Positions 6,356 to 13,767 of a stretch of 16,838 nucleotides of DNA are shown piece by piece (position 1 is the first letter of the stretch; each line of letters starts with the position of its first letter). Position numbers and translations under genes: made by a program. Origin of the DNA: Clostridia bacterium (GTDB lineage: Bacteria > Bacillota > Clostridia > Oscillospirales > CAG-272); assembly GCA_017382555.1 (NCBI GenBank), contig JAFOAB010000160.1, forward strand, positions 1-16,838, in the 5' to 3' direction. The notes under the pieces were generated by a model. It was given only the letters and a program-made list of their open reading frames with translations. It made no database searches and was not told the origin of the DNA.

Positions 6356-8032
6356 TTAGTTAAGACCGGGGATTCCGATCTCCTCAAGCTCGTATCCGCA
6401 GAAGGGATCGCCGTTCTGGAAATACATAATGGAGTGGTTTGCGCCGGTGGAGGCAATGAAGCCGGATGTACCCGCAGAGCCGATAACGGTTCCCTTTTCA
6501 ACCATATCGCCCTCCTTGACGGTGTAGTCGGCGAGGTGCATATATACGGAGAAGAGACCGAGACCGTGGTCGATAATAACGAACTTGCCGGGGAAATCAG
6601 CAGCGCCTACGTAAAGCACCTTACCGTTGTTTGCCGCAATGATATCGGAGCCTGCCGCAACGTAATAGTCAACGCCGAGGTTCTGATACGTCTCACCGGT
6701 GCTGGTGATGGTGCGGCTGTGACCGAAGCCGAGGGAGTACTGGGGAACGGCATCGGTAACGCTAAATCCGAACTTGCCCTTCCAGAGCGCTACGCTTGAG
6801 GTCTTTTCAAGCTGGCTCTTTATAATGTTATCAAAGGCGGAGAGTGCAGCGGCGGAGCGATGCGACTGCGCGATTGCGGCGCTTGCATTGCTGGTGTAGC
6901 CGGTGCGGTAGGTACGGGTCTCAACCTTCAGGGGCAGGGTCTGAGTTACCGCACCGTAGGTGAAGGTGAAGCTGTAATCCTTATTTTCGGTATTTGCGTC
7001 GATCATAATGAGCGCATAGCTGTTCTTGCCGTCGGTATAGAACTTGGGGGTTATCTCCTTATCACCGAAGGTAAGCGCGGGGGATGCGCTGAAGACGATC
7101 TTCGAGGGATCCTTTACGTTCTTTGCACAAGCAAGAACCACGCCGCCGCGGATAACGGAAACGTCACCGAGCGAGAATACCGCGGGAGCGGAGAAGTCTA
7201 CGTTAAACTCATACCTTGCGCGTCCGCTGTAATCAACGGAATCCGTTTCGTTCCACTGTACGTCAAGCGTTACGTGAAGCACGGTGCTTTCGGTTATGCG
7301 GAGCTGGTCGGTAAGCTTTTTCAGCTCATCGTTTATAAACGCGCCGTTATAGATCTCCTTGCCGTTTTCATCGGTAATGACTACTACGGTGTGGTTGGGG
7401 ATCATATTAAAGGAAAGATCGAAGCTTCCGTCCGATGCTGTGGTCTGCGTGTCGACAGCAACCTTGAGGGACTTGGGATCAACGTCCACAAGCTCGCCGC
7501 CCTTCTGGGAGCGGAACTTCCACGTGATGGTGGAGGGGAGAAGCTTGTCGGCACCGTTGAAGAGAAGCTCGGGCGCTGCGGAGATCTCGGTAAAGAGGGA
7601 TGCGGCATAGGGGGTGTTCATAAACATTGCCGCCTTATCGGTGGGAACGCGGAACACCTTTGCATCCTTGTCAACGAAGTAGGAATCCGCATTCTTCGAG
7701 AAGTAGAACTGATAAAGCTTCTCGCTATCGCCGGATGCGAAGGAAACAAGGTAGCAGGGAGTGCCGTCGTTTACGGGGAGCTGATCGACTCTGGTGGAGC
7801 CGCTGATCATCGCGGTAAAGAGGTCGATCATCGCCTTGCCGTCCTCATTATCGTCGGCAAAGTTAAATTCCGCACCGTTTATATCGCTTAAGGTGAGTGT
7901 GGAGGAATCCTTGACCTCCGGAGGCTTATTTTCCGTTCTGTTGAAGGAAATGATCGCTATGTAAGTGGGAACGAGCAAAACAACCAAAAAGACGATTATC
8001 GCAAATATTCCCGAGGATCTTCTTTTTTTCAT
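6356..8032 (-). CDS. Membrane-anchored protein with degenerate M23 (LytM) domain
   Basis: 558 residues. One N-terminal membrane anchor (about 9-30, after MKKRRSSG) leaves the rest outside the cytoplasm. The middle (about 40-370) is beta-rich and not assignable to a family; short Ile/Val-rich strands suggest Ig-like folds. Residues 430-545 match the M23 peptidase fold: GVDYYVAAGSDIIAANNGKV, then VIIDHGLGLFSVYMHL, VKEGDMVEKGTVIGSAGTSG. Active M23 enzymes have HxGxD and HxH; here the sites read NLGVD (451-455) and TGANHSIM (529-536). D455 and H499 remain, but the zinc His is Asn, and HxH aligns as N-H-S. It is therefore probably a non-catalytic wall-binding or enzyme-activating protein, comparable in principle to SpoIIQ or EnvC-like factors. 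AAGGAGG precedes the ATG. Confidence 0.82.
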   Translation of the reverse strand: MKKRRSSGIFAIIVFLVVLLVPTYIAIISFNRTENKPPEVKDSSTLTLSDINGAEFNFADDNEDGKAMIDLFTAMISGSTRVDQLPVNDGTPCYLVSFASGDSEKLYQFYFSKNADSYFVDKDAKVFRVPTDKAAMFMNTPYAASLFTEISAAPELLFNGADKLLPSTITWKFRSQKGGELVDVDPKSLKVAVDTQTTASDGSFDLSFNMIPNHTVVVITDENGKEIYNGAFINDELKKLTDQLRITESTVLHVTLDVQWNETDSVDYSGRARYEFNVDFSAPAVFSLGDVSVIRGGVVLACAKNVKDPSKIVFSASPALTFGDKEITPKFYTDGKNSYALIMIDANTENKDYSFTFTYGAVTQTLPLKVETRTYRTGYTSNASAAIAQSHRSAAALSAFDNIIKSQLEKTSSVALWKGKFGFSVTDAVPQYSLGFGHSRTITSTGETYQNLGVDYYVAAGSDIIAANNGKVLYVGAADFPGKFVIIDHGLGLFSVYMHLADYTVKEGDMVEKGTVIGSAGTSGFIASTGANHSIMYFQNGDPFCGYELEEIGIPGLN

Positions 8033-8084
8033 TTTTGACCTCCTTGCGTTGCCGCTTTTTACGGCCCTTATATTTACTGATTAT

Positions 8085-8114
8085 ATTATACAGTTACGGC
8101 ACTCTTAAAATCAA
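8085..8114 (-). promoter_or_regulatory. Promoter of the degenerate M23 gene
   Basis: On the minus strand: TTGATT (8114-8109), an 18-base spacer, then TATAAT (8090-8085), with TG directly before the -10. It lies about 50 bases upstream of the ATG and the AAGGAGG site. Confidence 0.7.
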
Positions 8115-8186
8115 GTGAAAATATCGTAAAATTTGTAAAATTTCTGCGAACAAAAAATAAACCGTCCGTAAACGGATGTGCATTCG

Positions 8187-8215
8187 TTGACAAACGCAAA
8201 ACGCAATGCTAAAAT
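8187..8215 (+). promoter_or_regulatory. Promoter of the sugar isomerase-like gene
   Basis: TTGACA (8187-8192), a 17-base spacer, TGC then TAAAAT (8210-8215). Its position excludes a start at 8206 and supports the ATG at 8257. A 12-base palindrome, TCCGT-AA-ACGGA (8165-8176), lies just upstream and could be a regulator site. Confidence 0.82.
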
Positions 8216-8256
8216 TATCGAAGAAGATAAAAAAAGAGACGAAAAGAGGCAGAAAA

Positions 8257-9063
8257 ATGAAAAATTCGGTATATATTTCAACCGGATGCTTTACGGGGCG
8301 CGTAAACGGACGTGACCCGCATCTGCTTTCCCGCTTTCACGATAAAATGATATGCGACGGCTTTGAGCTGATGATATTCGAGGACCTTTACGCGGATATT
8401 GAAAATACCGTAAAGGAATACCGCTCCCTCGGCATAAAAATACCCGTGTTACATATGAACAAGAACACGGGAGATTTTTGCAGCACACCGGGTGATGATA
8501 ACCTCATCGCCGCGCTTGATATCGTTAAAAGGGACTGCGAGATAGCCCTCGCGGTCGGGGCAACGAAATGCGTCTTCCACCCTTGGGGAATACCCGACAG
8601 CGACAAATACCCCGAAATGCTTTACGAGCGTATGGAGATACTGGTCGAGGAGGGCAAAAAATACGGCCTTACGCTTTTGCCCGAAAACTGTGTTTGCACC
8701 AATTCCACACCGCTTAAAAACCTGCAAAACGCACTTACACGCTACCCCTTCTCCGTTACCGCGGACACACGCGCCTCCGCCTTCCACGGTGAGACCAACG
8801 AAACGCTTGACGCTCTGCTGCCCGACAGCGTTGGGCACTTCCATATAATCGATTACGAGGGCGCACCCGGCGACTGGACGGCACGCAAGGCAATACGCCA
8901 GCCGGGCGAGGGCGGTATTGATTGGGATGCGTTCTTTGCGCGCCTGAAAAAGCATTCCTATAACGGCACCCTGACCCTTGAAAGCTCCAACATTCTCCCC
9001 GACACCGTTGACTTTGCCACCTTCAACAAAAGCGTTGAGTTTATCAAAAAGGGACTTGAATAA
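8257..9063 (+). CDS. TIM-barrel sugar phosphate isomerase/epimerase-like protein
   Basis: 268 residues from the ATG at 8257, preceded by AGAGGC. A longer frame opens at 8206, but the promoter -10 overlaps that codon, so it is not used. The protein fits the xylose isomerase-like / AP endonuclease 2 TIM-barrel superfamily: alternating strands and helices, with the metal-ligand pattern E143 (LLPENC), D170 (TADTRAS), H196 (GHFHIID) and E242 (TLESSN). H66 and H108 (FHPWG) lie in strand ends near the active site. Members isomerise or epimerise sugars and inositols with a divalent metal; the substrate cannot be told from sequence. There is no signal peptide, so it is cytoplasmic. It stands alone with its own promoter and no sugar transporter nearby. 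A nuclease of the endonuclease IV type is less likely given its missing extended motifs. Confidence 0.88.
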   Translation: MKNSVYISTGCFTGRVNGRDPHLLSRFHDKMICDGFELMIFEDLYADIENTVKEYRSLGIKIPVLHMNKNTGDFCSTPGDDNLIAALDIVKRDCEIALAVGATKCVFHPWGIPDSDKYPEMLYERMEILVEEGKKYGLTLLPENCVCTNSTPLKNLQNALTRYPFSVTADTRASAFHGETNETLDALLPDSVGHFHIIDYEGAPGDWTARKAIRQPGEGGIDWDAFFARLKKHSYNGTLTLESSNILPDTVDFATFNKSVEFIKKGLE

Positions 9064-9069
9064 TCACTC

Positions 9070-9139
9070 GTAGGGGAGGGGTCTCCCCTCCCGCAAGAAA
9101 CACGCCATCCACCGCGGGAGGAGCAAGCCCCTCCCCTAC
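9070..9139. repeat. GTAGGGGAGGGG-type inverted-repeat element (full copy)
   Basis: A 70-base element with perfect 12-base terminal inverted repeats, GTAGGGGAGGGG and CCCCTCCCCTAC, plus inner CTCCCGC / GCGGGAG arms. The left 24-25 bases match 1425-1448 exactly and, inverted, 16767-16791; the right part matches 16604-16623. It starts 6 bases after the isomerase stop and could end that transcript, though no T-run follows on either strand. Confidence 0.8.
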
Positions 9140-9266
9140 AAAAAACACTGTCTGTTAATTGCTCGACCGTGTTTGCTTGTTTGCACATATTGATACATTA
9201 CATCGGTTGAATCTTAACAAACACAATGCCGGCAAAGGAAATGATCCACGCTCCGGCTATCATTGA

Positions 9267-10028
9267 TTATCCTTTTGGATCTTGACTGTTTGTTTTGGGG
9301 ATCTGCATCCAAGATGATGTACCGTATTCAACTCTCATTATGGTATGCCCTCTGCCCAAAACGGCATTTTTATCGGTAATCGGAGCGCCGTTCATATCAT
9401 AGGACTCATACACTTCAACCTTCTTTATCCAGCCGTATACGTCATATTCCTCAATTGCCGCAAGAAGCTCGCCGTACGTATTCGAGTCATCCAGTATTTT
9501 TTTCAACACTGTCGAAAGCGTTCCGGCTTCATACAACTCATATTCTTTTGACGACAGCAAGGTACCGGGATACACACACTCGACCCAAAGTCCGTCATCA
9601 AAATAAACTATGGCAACCACGTCGTCAACGAGCTCACCCTCGGATATGATCGGACCTTTTCTGTATTGTTGCACACGCATATTTTTTACACGCTTTTCGG
9701 TATCGAATGCCGAAACTGCCGCATTGAGCTCCTCAACTGTTTTTGCGTTGGCAAAAATGTCCTTCAAGCCCTCGATAAATTCATCCTCCGATATTTTCGG
9801 TACTTCATCCGTAATGGGCGGCGCCTCGGTGACGGGTCCTTCCGTAGCAGGCGCGTCCGTAACAGGTTCGTCGGTAAAGGGTGCATCCGTTACGGGATCC
9901 GTTGTGGGCGAGGCTTCTGTAGCACCGTCGGTCGTTACGAGTCCCTCGGGCGGCAGAGTATTTGCACAACCGAAGCACACAACCGCAATCGCAATGCATA
10001 TCAGCAAGCTCATTAATTTCTTATACAT
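9267..10028 (-). CDS. Lipoprotein with acidic repeat linker and duplicated C-terminal domain
   Basis: 253 residues from the ATG at 10028, which has GGGGAG 6 bases upstream; an in-frame TTG two codons earlier abuts that site and is rejected. A hydrophobic signal ends VVCFGC, so Cys21 is the likely lipidated residue and the protein is anchored outside the membrane. Residues about 30-76 form a Thr/Pro/Asp/Glu linker of short repeats (PVTDAP, PATEGP, PVTEAP). The remainder has two related halves, about 95-155 and 182-244: each begins T-x-x-E-L-x-A-A, then an acidic residue before a basic-Val-x-Val stretch, then G-x-x-I and a strand containing aromatic residues. I recognise no family. It lies 42 bases after a candidate small membrane ORF and shares its promoter. 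A role in binding a surface ligand is plausible but unproven. Confidence 0.8.
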   Translation of the reverse strand: MYKKLMSLLICIAIAVVCFGCANTLPPEGLVTTDGATEASPTTDPVTDAPFTDEPVTDAPATEGPVTEAPPITDEVPKISEDEFIEGLKDIFANAKTVEELNAAVSAFDTEKRVKNMRVQQYRKGPIISEGELVDDVVAIVYFDDGLWVECVYPGTLLSSKEYELYEAGTLSTVLKKILDDSNTYGELLAAIEEYDVYGWIKKVEVYESYDMNGAPITDKNAVLGRGHTIMRVEYGTSSWMQIPKTNSQDPKG

Positions 10029-10070
10029 ATTCAACTCCCCTCTTTCGGAAGATCACTTGCAAAGGATCTG

Positions 10071-10163
10071 TTATAAGCATATTCTCGAGTTCAAAACAGG
10101 GACAAAAACCAAAAAAATCAATACTATCCCCAAACAGCAACATTCAGATTCTGTCTCGCGCAT
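10071..10163 (-). CDS. Candidate 30-residue Cys-rich membrane peptide
   Basis: The ATG at 10163 has a strong AAAGGAGG site 7 bases upstream (another in-frame ATG two codons earlier is too close to it). The frame encodes MRETESECCC, then the hydrophobic LGIVLIFLVFVPVL, then NSRICL and a TAA stop. It predicts a soluble acidic N-terminus, three consecutive cysteines at the membrane edge and one membrane helix. It lies about 70 bases downstream of a good promoter start and 42 bases before the lipoprotein gene, so it may be a small partner, a toxin-like peptide or a translational leader. I recognise no family; the ribosome binding site and placement are the main support. Confidence 0.55.
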   Translation of the reverse strand: MRETESECCCLGIVLIFLVFVPVLNSRICL

Positions 10164-10241
10164 ACGCATCCCTCCTTTATGTGCGAGATGTGACACGTTC
10201 AATCAAACACGCCGTTTTGGTAAGTATTGACTTCCGACGAT

Positions 10242-10270
10242 ATTTTACCATATACAACCTTAAAAATCAA
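10242..10270 (-). promoter_or_regulatory. Promoter of the small peptide and lipoprotein unit
   Basis: On the minus strand: TTGATT (10270-10265), a 17-base spacer, TGG then TAAAAT (10247-10242), an extended -10. Transcription would begin near 10235 and read the 30-residue ORF before the lipoprotein. Confidence 0.75.
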
Positions 10271-10315
10271 CCGATTACGCCTCTATCGCAATAAAATTTA
10301 CATTTCATTCACAAT

Positions 10316-10345
10316 GTGACAAACCCATTTTTTTGATATTATATT
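10316..10345 (+). promoter_or_regulatory. Possible comEC promoter
   Basis: GTGACA (10316-10321), an 18-base spacer, then TATATT (10340-10345), with TATTAT three bases earlier as an alternative -10. The match is modest, but it is the best candidate in the divergent spacer before comEC. Confidence 0.4.
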
Positions 10346-10400
10346 CCAAAACATACGCATGTCTATTCGTGCGCTTTAATTCTCAACTAAAGGAGCAACC

Positions 10401-12671
10401 ATGCCATTCTTCAAGCACCGTCCCTTTGCTTTATACTGTCTGGCATTCTGCGCGGCGATCTGCTGTGCGGAGCTTCTTTTCGTGCGCTTATCCGCACCTC
10501 TGCTTATTACTGCAGGGGTGCTTTTTTGTTTATTTTTCGGTCTTTTTCTCGTTTTCCGACGCAGGCGCAGACTTGCGTTTCTTTTGCGCGTTGCCGTTTG
10601 CGTTCTCGTTGCCGTTTTGGGGCTTTTTACGCATTATATCGGCGCTTATATGCCCGAGCGGGCGCTTCTTGCAAACGAGGGCGAATGCAACGCCGTATTT
10701 GTTATTGAAGAGCTATTATACGAATCCTACAGCGGACGCTCCTACAAGGCGCGCGTGACAGACGTAAACGGCAATAAGGCACGCGGGCGCGTGCTGTTCA
10801 CCTGCCGAGGTGCGGAATACGAAAGCGGCGACCTTGTCGACTGCACCGTAACCTTCAGCGCACCCGAAAAGCAGGATAACGGCTTTGATATGCGAAACTA
10901 TCTGCGCTCCGGAGGTATGCTTGTGTGTGCGGATGCAACGGAGGATGCCTCGCCCGTATTCATCGGGTATAAAAACACCCTGCGCACCCTCTCCGTCCGT
11001 ATGAGAGGCGCGATAAACGAGCGCATTGCGGCAGCCTCCGAAAAACGGGACGGCGGTATCTGCGCCGCTCTGCTGACGGGAGACCGAAGCAAGCTGAGCG
11101 ACGCTTTGCGCCTTGACCTCACCCGCGCGGGCATAATACATATGCTTGCCATCAGCGGTATGCATTTTACAGCGCTTATCGGTGCCATCGCCCTTATACT
11201 GCACTACGTAAGACTGCCGAAGGCGGTAAGAATAACCGTTTTGTTCCTTTGCGCGGCGTTTTACACCGCCGTTGCGGGCTTTACCTACTCCGTGCTTCGC
11301 GCCGCTTTTATGCTTTTTGCGGTTTACGGCGCGTACTTTCTTATGCGCGAGCGAGACGTTTACACCTCCCTTTTCGTCTCCGTTGCGCTGATACTTACGA
11401 TCGAGCCGACAGCCGCCTCGTCCGTCGGTCTGTGGCTTTCCGCCTTTGCGACACTCGGCGTTATCTTTGCCACAGAGCTGACGCAGAGGCTTCAAAGGCT
11501 GAAAAAGCCACGCATCCTCAGCATTATTCTCGGCACCCTCGTTCTTCCAATATTCGTGAGCGTGTGCGCACAGCTGTTTTCCCTGCCCGTTACCTATATC
11601 GTATACGGCACGATGTCCCCTACCTCCGCAATCGCAACGCTTGTGTGCTCGCTTCCCGTCAATCTTTTGCTTTTCGCCGCCGTTTTGCTTGCGGTTGTCG
11701 GCGCACCGATACCGTTTATGAGCGATGCGGTCGCTTGGCTTTGCAGCCTGCTTGCGGATATTGCGGCATACTTTTCCGACCGCACTACGCTTTACCCGCT
11801 TAATTACTCCTTTACGCCCTACATAATCGCGGCTATTGCGGTTTTTGCGCTGATTGCCGTGCTCGGCACACGGAAAACGCGCGGAATTTTCATTACGCTT
11901 GCAATTGCGGCCGTTATAGCCATTCCCGTATGCACGGAGATATACGAGGGTATGCGCGAGGATATCCCCACGCTCGGTGTTGAGAGCTACGGCAAAAACG
12001 ATATTCTTGCCGTAAGCTCCGAGGACGGCAACGTGATAATCGACGTGACGAACGGAAGCGGCACAGCCGTTTCCCACGCTGTCGGTCTGCTTTACGATAT
12101 GCACCGCACGGAGGTGGATGCGCTTGTTATCACGCGCCTGAACGAGGCCGCCGTAAATGCGGTATATCTGTACGGATCGGATATCCGCCTACGCGCGGTA
12201 TATTACCCCGCGCCGCAGGGCGAGGAGGAGACGGAGCTTGCCGAGCGCCTTTGCGAGAACGCCGCGCTTGTGCGTGCAAGGGCGATAGAATACCGCTTTG
12301 GCAAGGGCTTTGATGCGGCGGGTATCGAGCTTTGCGTGCACAGCGAATATGCGGAGCACAGCCAAGTGCCGATGCGTGCTATAAGCGCGGAGGTGGGCGA
12401 ATGGCGTGCGCTTTACGTCTCCTCCGGCATAACGCACTCCAAGCACGTAATGCAGATACGCGAGGCGGCACGAAAGGCGGATATGCTGATGATCGGCGCC
12501 GCAGGACCGAAAAACGGGCTTCCGCTCCACTTTGGTGCAGAATGCACCACGATACTCCCCTCCGCCTCCGTTCTTAGTGAGGTAAGCGAGCGTTACGGTG
12601 CATTGCTTGAGAAAATTGAGGTATATTATTCCGAGAACAGACTTATTTTTGACATTACCCCTGCCGATTGA
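10401..12671 (+). CDS. comEC: ComEC/Rec2 DNA-uptake channel protein, metal motif lost
   Basis: 756 residues, start supported by AAAGGAG 5 bases before the ATG. ComEC carries single-stranded DNA across the cytoplasmic membrane during natural transformation. Order: N-terminal membrane helices (about 8-82), an OB-fold-like soluble part (about 95-185) with the family's DNGFDMRNYLRSGGM, the competence channel domain (about 220-510) with LLTGDRSKLS and the signature HMLAISGMHF (247-256), and a C-terminal beta-lactamase-like part (about 520-756). Homologs carry THxDxDHxGG there; the aligned strand here is LVITRLNEAAVNAV (575-588), so no metal ligands remain. The domain has therefore probably lost hydrolase activity, as seen in part of the family. 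comEA and other com genes are not visible. The gpsA promoter overlaps its stop. Confidence 0.95.
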   Translation: MPFFKHRPFALYCLAFCAAICCAELLFVRLSAPLLITAGVLFCLFFGLFLVFRRRRRLAFLLRVAVCVLVAVLGLFTHYIGAYMPERALLANEGECNAVFVIEELLYESYSGRSYKARVTDVNGNKARGRVLFTCRGAEYESGDLVDCTVTFSAPEKQDNGFDMRNYLRSGGMLVCADATEDASPVFIGYKNTLRTLSVRMRGAINERIAAASEKRDGGICAALLTGDRSKLSDALRLDLTRAGIIHMLAISGMHFTALIGAIALILHYVRLPKAVRITVLFLCAAFYTAVAGFTYSVLRAAFMLFAVYGAYFLMRERDVYTSLFVSVALILTIEPTAASSVGLWLSAFATLGVIFATELTQRLQRLKKPRILSIILGTLVLPIFVSVCAQLFSLPVTYIVYGTMSPTSAIATLVCSLPVNLLLFAAVLLAVVGAPIPFMSDAVAWLCSLLADIAAYFSDRTTLYPLNYSFTPYIIAAIAVFALIAVLGTRKTRGIFITLAIAAVIAIPVCTEIYEGMREDIPTLGVESYGKNDILAVSSEDGNVIIDVTNGSGTAVSHAVGLLYDMHRTEVDALVITRLNEAAVNAVYLYGSDIRLRAVYYPAPQGEEETELAERLCENAALVRARAIEYRFGKGFDAAGIELCVHSEYAEHSQVPMRAISAEVGEWRALYVSSGITHSKHVMQIREAARKADMLMIGAAGPKNGLPLHFGAECTTILPSASVLSEVSERYGALLEKIEVYYSENRLIFDITPAD

Positions 12672-12696
12672 CATACGCAAAAAGCTGTGATAAAAT
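12668..12696 (+). promoter_or_regulatory. Promoter of gpsA-yifB, overlapping the comEC stop
   Basis: TTGACA (12668-12673), a 17-base spacer, TGA then TAAAAT (12691-12696). The comEC stop codon TGA (12669-12671) lies inside the -35 hexamer, so gpsA has its own transcription start near 12703. Confidence 0.85.
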
Positions 12697-12742
12697 ATCT
12701 TGATGGCTTTATATATCCCGCATATTCCCACGAGGTAAAAAA

Positions 12743-13753
12743 ATGCAAAACGACAGAAAGCTTAACGTTGCCGTGCTCGGCTCGGGCGCTTGGGGCTCTG
12801 CCCTTGCGTGCGTGCTGCATAAAAACGGGCACAAGGTAACGCTTTGGTCGGCATTTGAGGATGAGGCAAATGCGCTTGCCGCTACACGCAAGAGCCCGCT
12901 GCTGAACGGTGCCCCCCTCCCTGCCGATATGAATATAACCGCAGATAAGCAAGCCGCCGCGGATGCGGAGCTTGCGATACTTGCCGTACCATCCTTTGCG
13001 GTGGAGCAGACGGCGGCGGCATTTGACGCCACACTTCCCGAAAATTGCGTAATATGCAACGTGGCAAAGGGCCTTTGTACCGACAGCGGTCTCCCCTTTT
13101 CCGAGCTTATACGCGCAAGGCTTACAGGCAGAGACGTTGTCACCCTAAGCGGCCCCTCGCTTGCGGACGAGGTGGCAAGAAATATTCCCACCGCAGTTGT
13201 TGCCGCCTCTAAAAGCGCAGATGCGGCACGTCTTGTGCAGGATGCATTCTCCGGCGACGTGCTTCGCGTTTACGTAAGCGATGACGAGATCGGCGTACAG
13301 CTTGGCGGTGCGGTTAAAAACGTAATCGCACTTTGCGCGGGAATTTCCGACGGTCTCGGAATGGGCGATAACACCAAGGCCGCCCTTATCACCCGCGGAA
13401 TGACGGAGATCACGCGCCTCGGCATTGCGATGGGCGCGCAGGCAGAGACCTTCAGCGGTCTTTCGTGCCTCGGTGACCTTACCGTAACCTGTATGAGCCC
13501 GATAAGCCGTAACCACCGCGCGGGCATACTTATCGGCAAGGGCGTAAGTGCCGAGGAAGCAATGAAGCAGGTCGGCACCGTAGAGGGCTATCACGCCGCA
13601 CGTACCGTGCGTATGCTTGCAAAAAAGCACGGTGTGGAGATGCCCATTACCGAGGAATGCTGCAAGGTATGCTTTGAGGGCTCAAGCCCCAAGGATGCGA
13701 TAATCCGACTGATGTCGAGACCAAAAAAACAGGAAAGTCCGCTTTCCCGATAA
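12743..13753 (+). CDS. gpsA: Glycerol-3-phosphate dehydrogenase [NAD(P)+]
   Basis: 336 residues, usual length. It reduces dihydroxyacetone phosphate to sn-glycerol 3-phosphate, the backbone precursor of phospholipids, in the cytoplasm. The Rossmann loop is GSGAWG (13-18). NVAKGL (106-111) carries K109, LSGPSLADEVA (135-145) is conserved, and GGAVKNVIALCAGISDGLG (188-206) carries the catalytic-type K192. GLSCLGDLTVTC (239-250) and SRNHRAG (255-261, usually SRNRRFG) complete the set. GAGG lies 7 bases before the ATG. yifB starts 14 bases after the stop, so the two are likely co-transcribed. Confidence 0.97.
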   Translation: MQNDRKLNVAVLGSGAWGSALACVLHKNGHKVTLWSAFEDEANALAATRKSPLLNGAPLPADMNITADKQAAADAELAILAVPSFAVEQTAAAFDATLPENCVICNVAKGLCTDSGLPFSELIRARLTGRDVVTLSGPSLADEVARNIPTAVVAASKSADAARLVQDAFSGDVLRVYVSDDEIGVQLGGAVKNVIALCAGISDGLGMGDNTKAALITRGMTEITRLGIAMGAQAETFSGLSCLGDLTVTCMSPISRNHRAGILIGKGVSAEEAMKQVGTVEGYHAARTVRMLAKKHGVEMPITEECCKVCFEGSSPKDAIIRLMSRPKKQESPLSR

Positions 13754-13767
13754 AAGGACGGAGCGAT

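Noticed and set aside
6860..7891. 343-codon plus-strand frame
   Set aside because: Antisense to the M23-like gene, which has a clear promoter, ribosome binding site and domain structure.
8206..8256. Upstream start adding 17 residues to the isomerase-like protein
   Set aside because: The -10 box at 8210-8215 overlaps it, and the added residues are a Lys/Arg-rich stretch absent from the fold; AGAGGC supports the ATG at 8257.
9070..9139. Intrinsic terminator for the isomerase-like gene
   Set aside because: The hairpin is strong but no T-run follows on either strand; it is kept only as a repeat.
10029..10034. TTG start for the lipoprotein
   Set aside because: It directly abuts the GGGGAG site, leaving no spacing; the ATG two codons later has the normal 6 bases.
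10716..12104. 462-codon frame on the minus strand
   Set aside because: Entirely antisense to comEC and rich in Arg, Lys, Gly and Asn without a recognisable domain.
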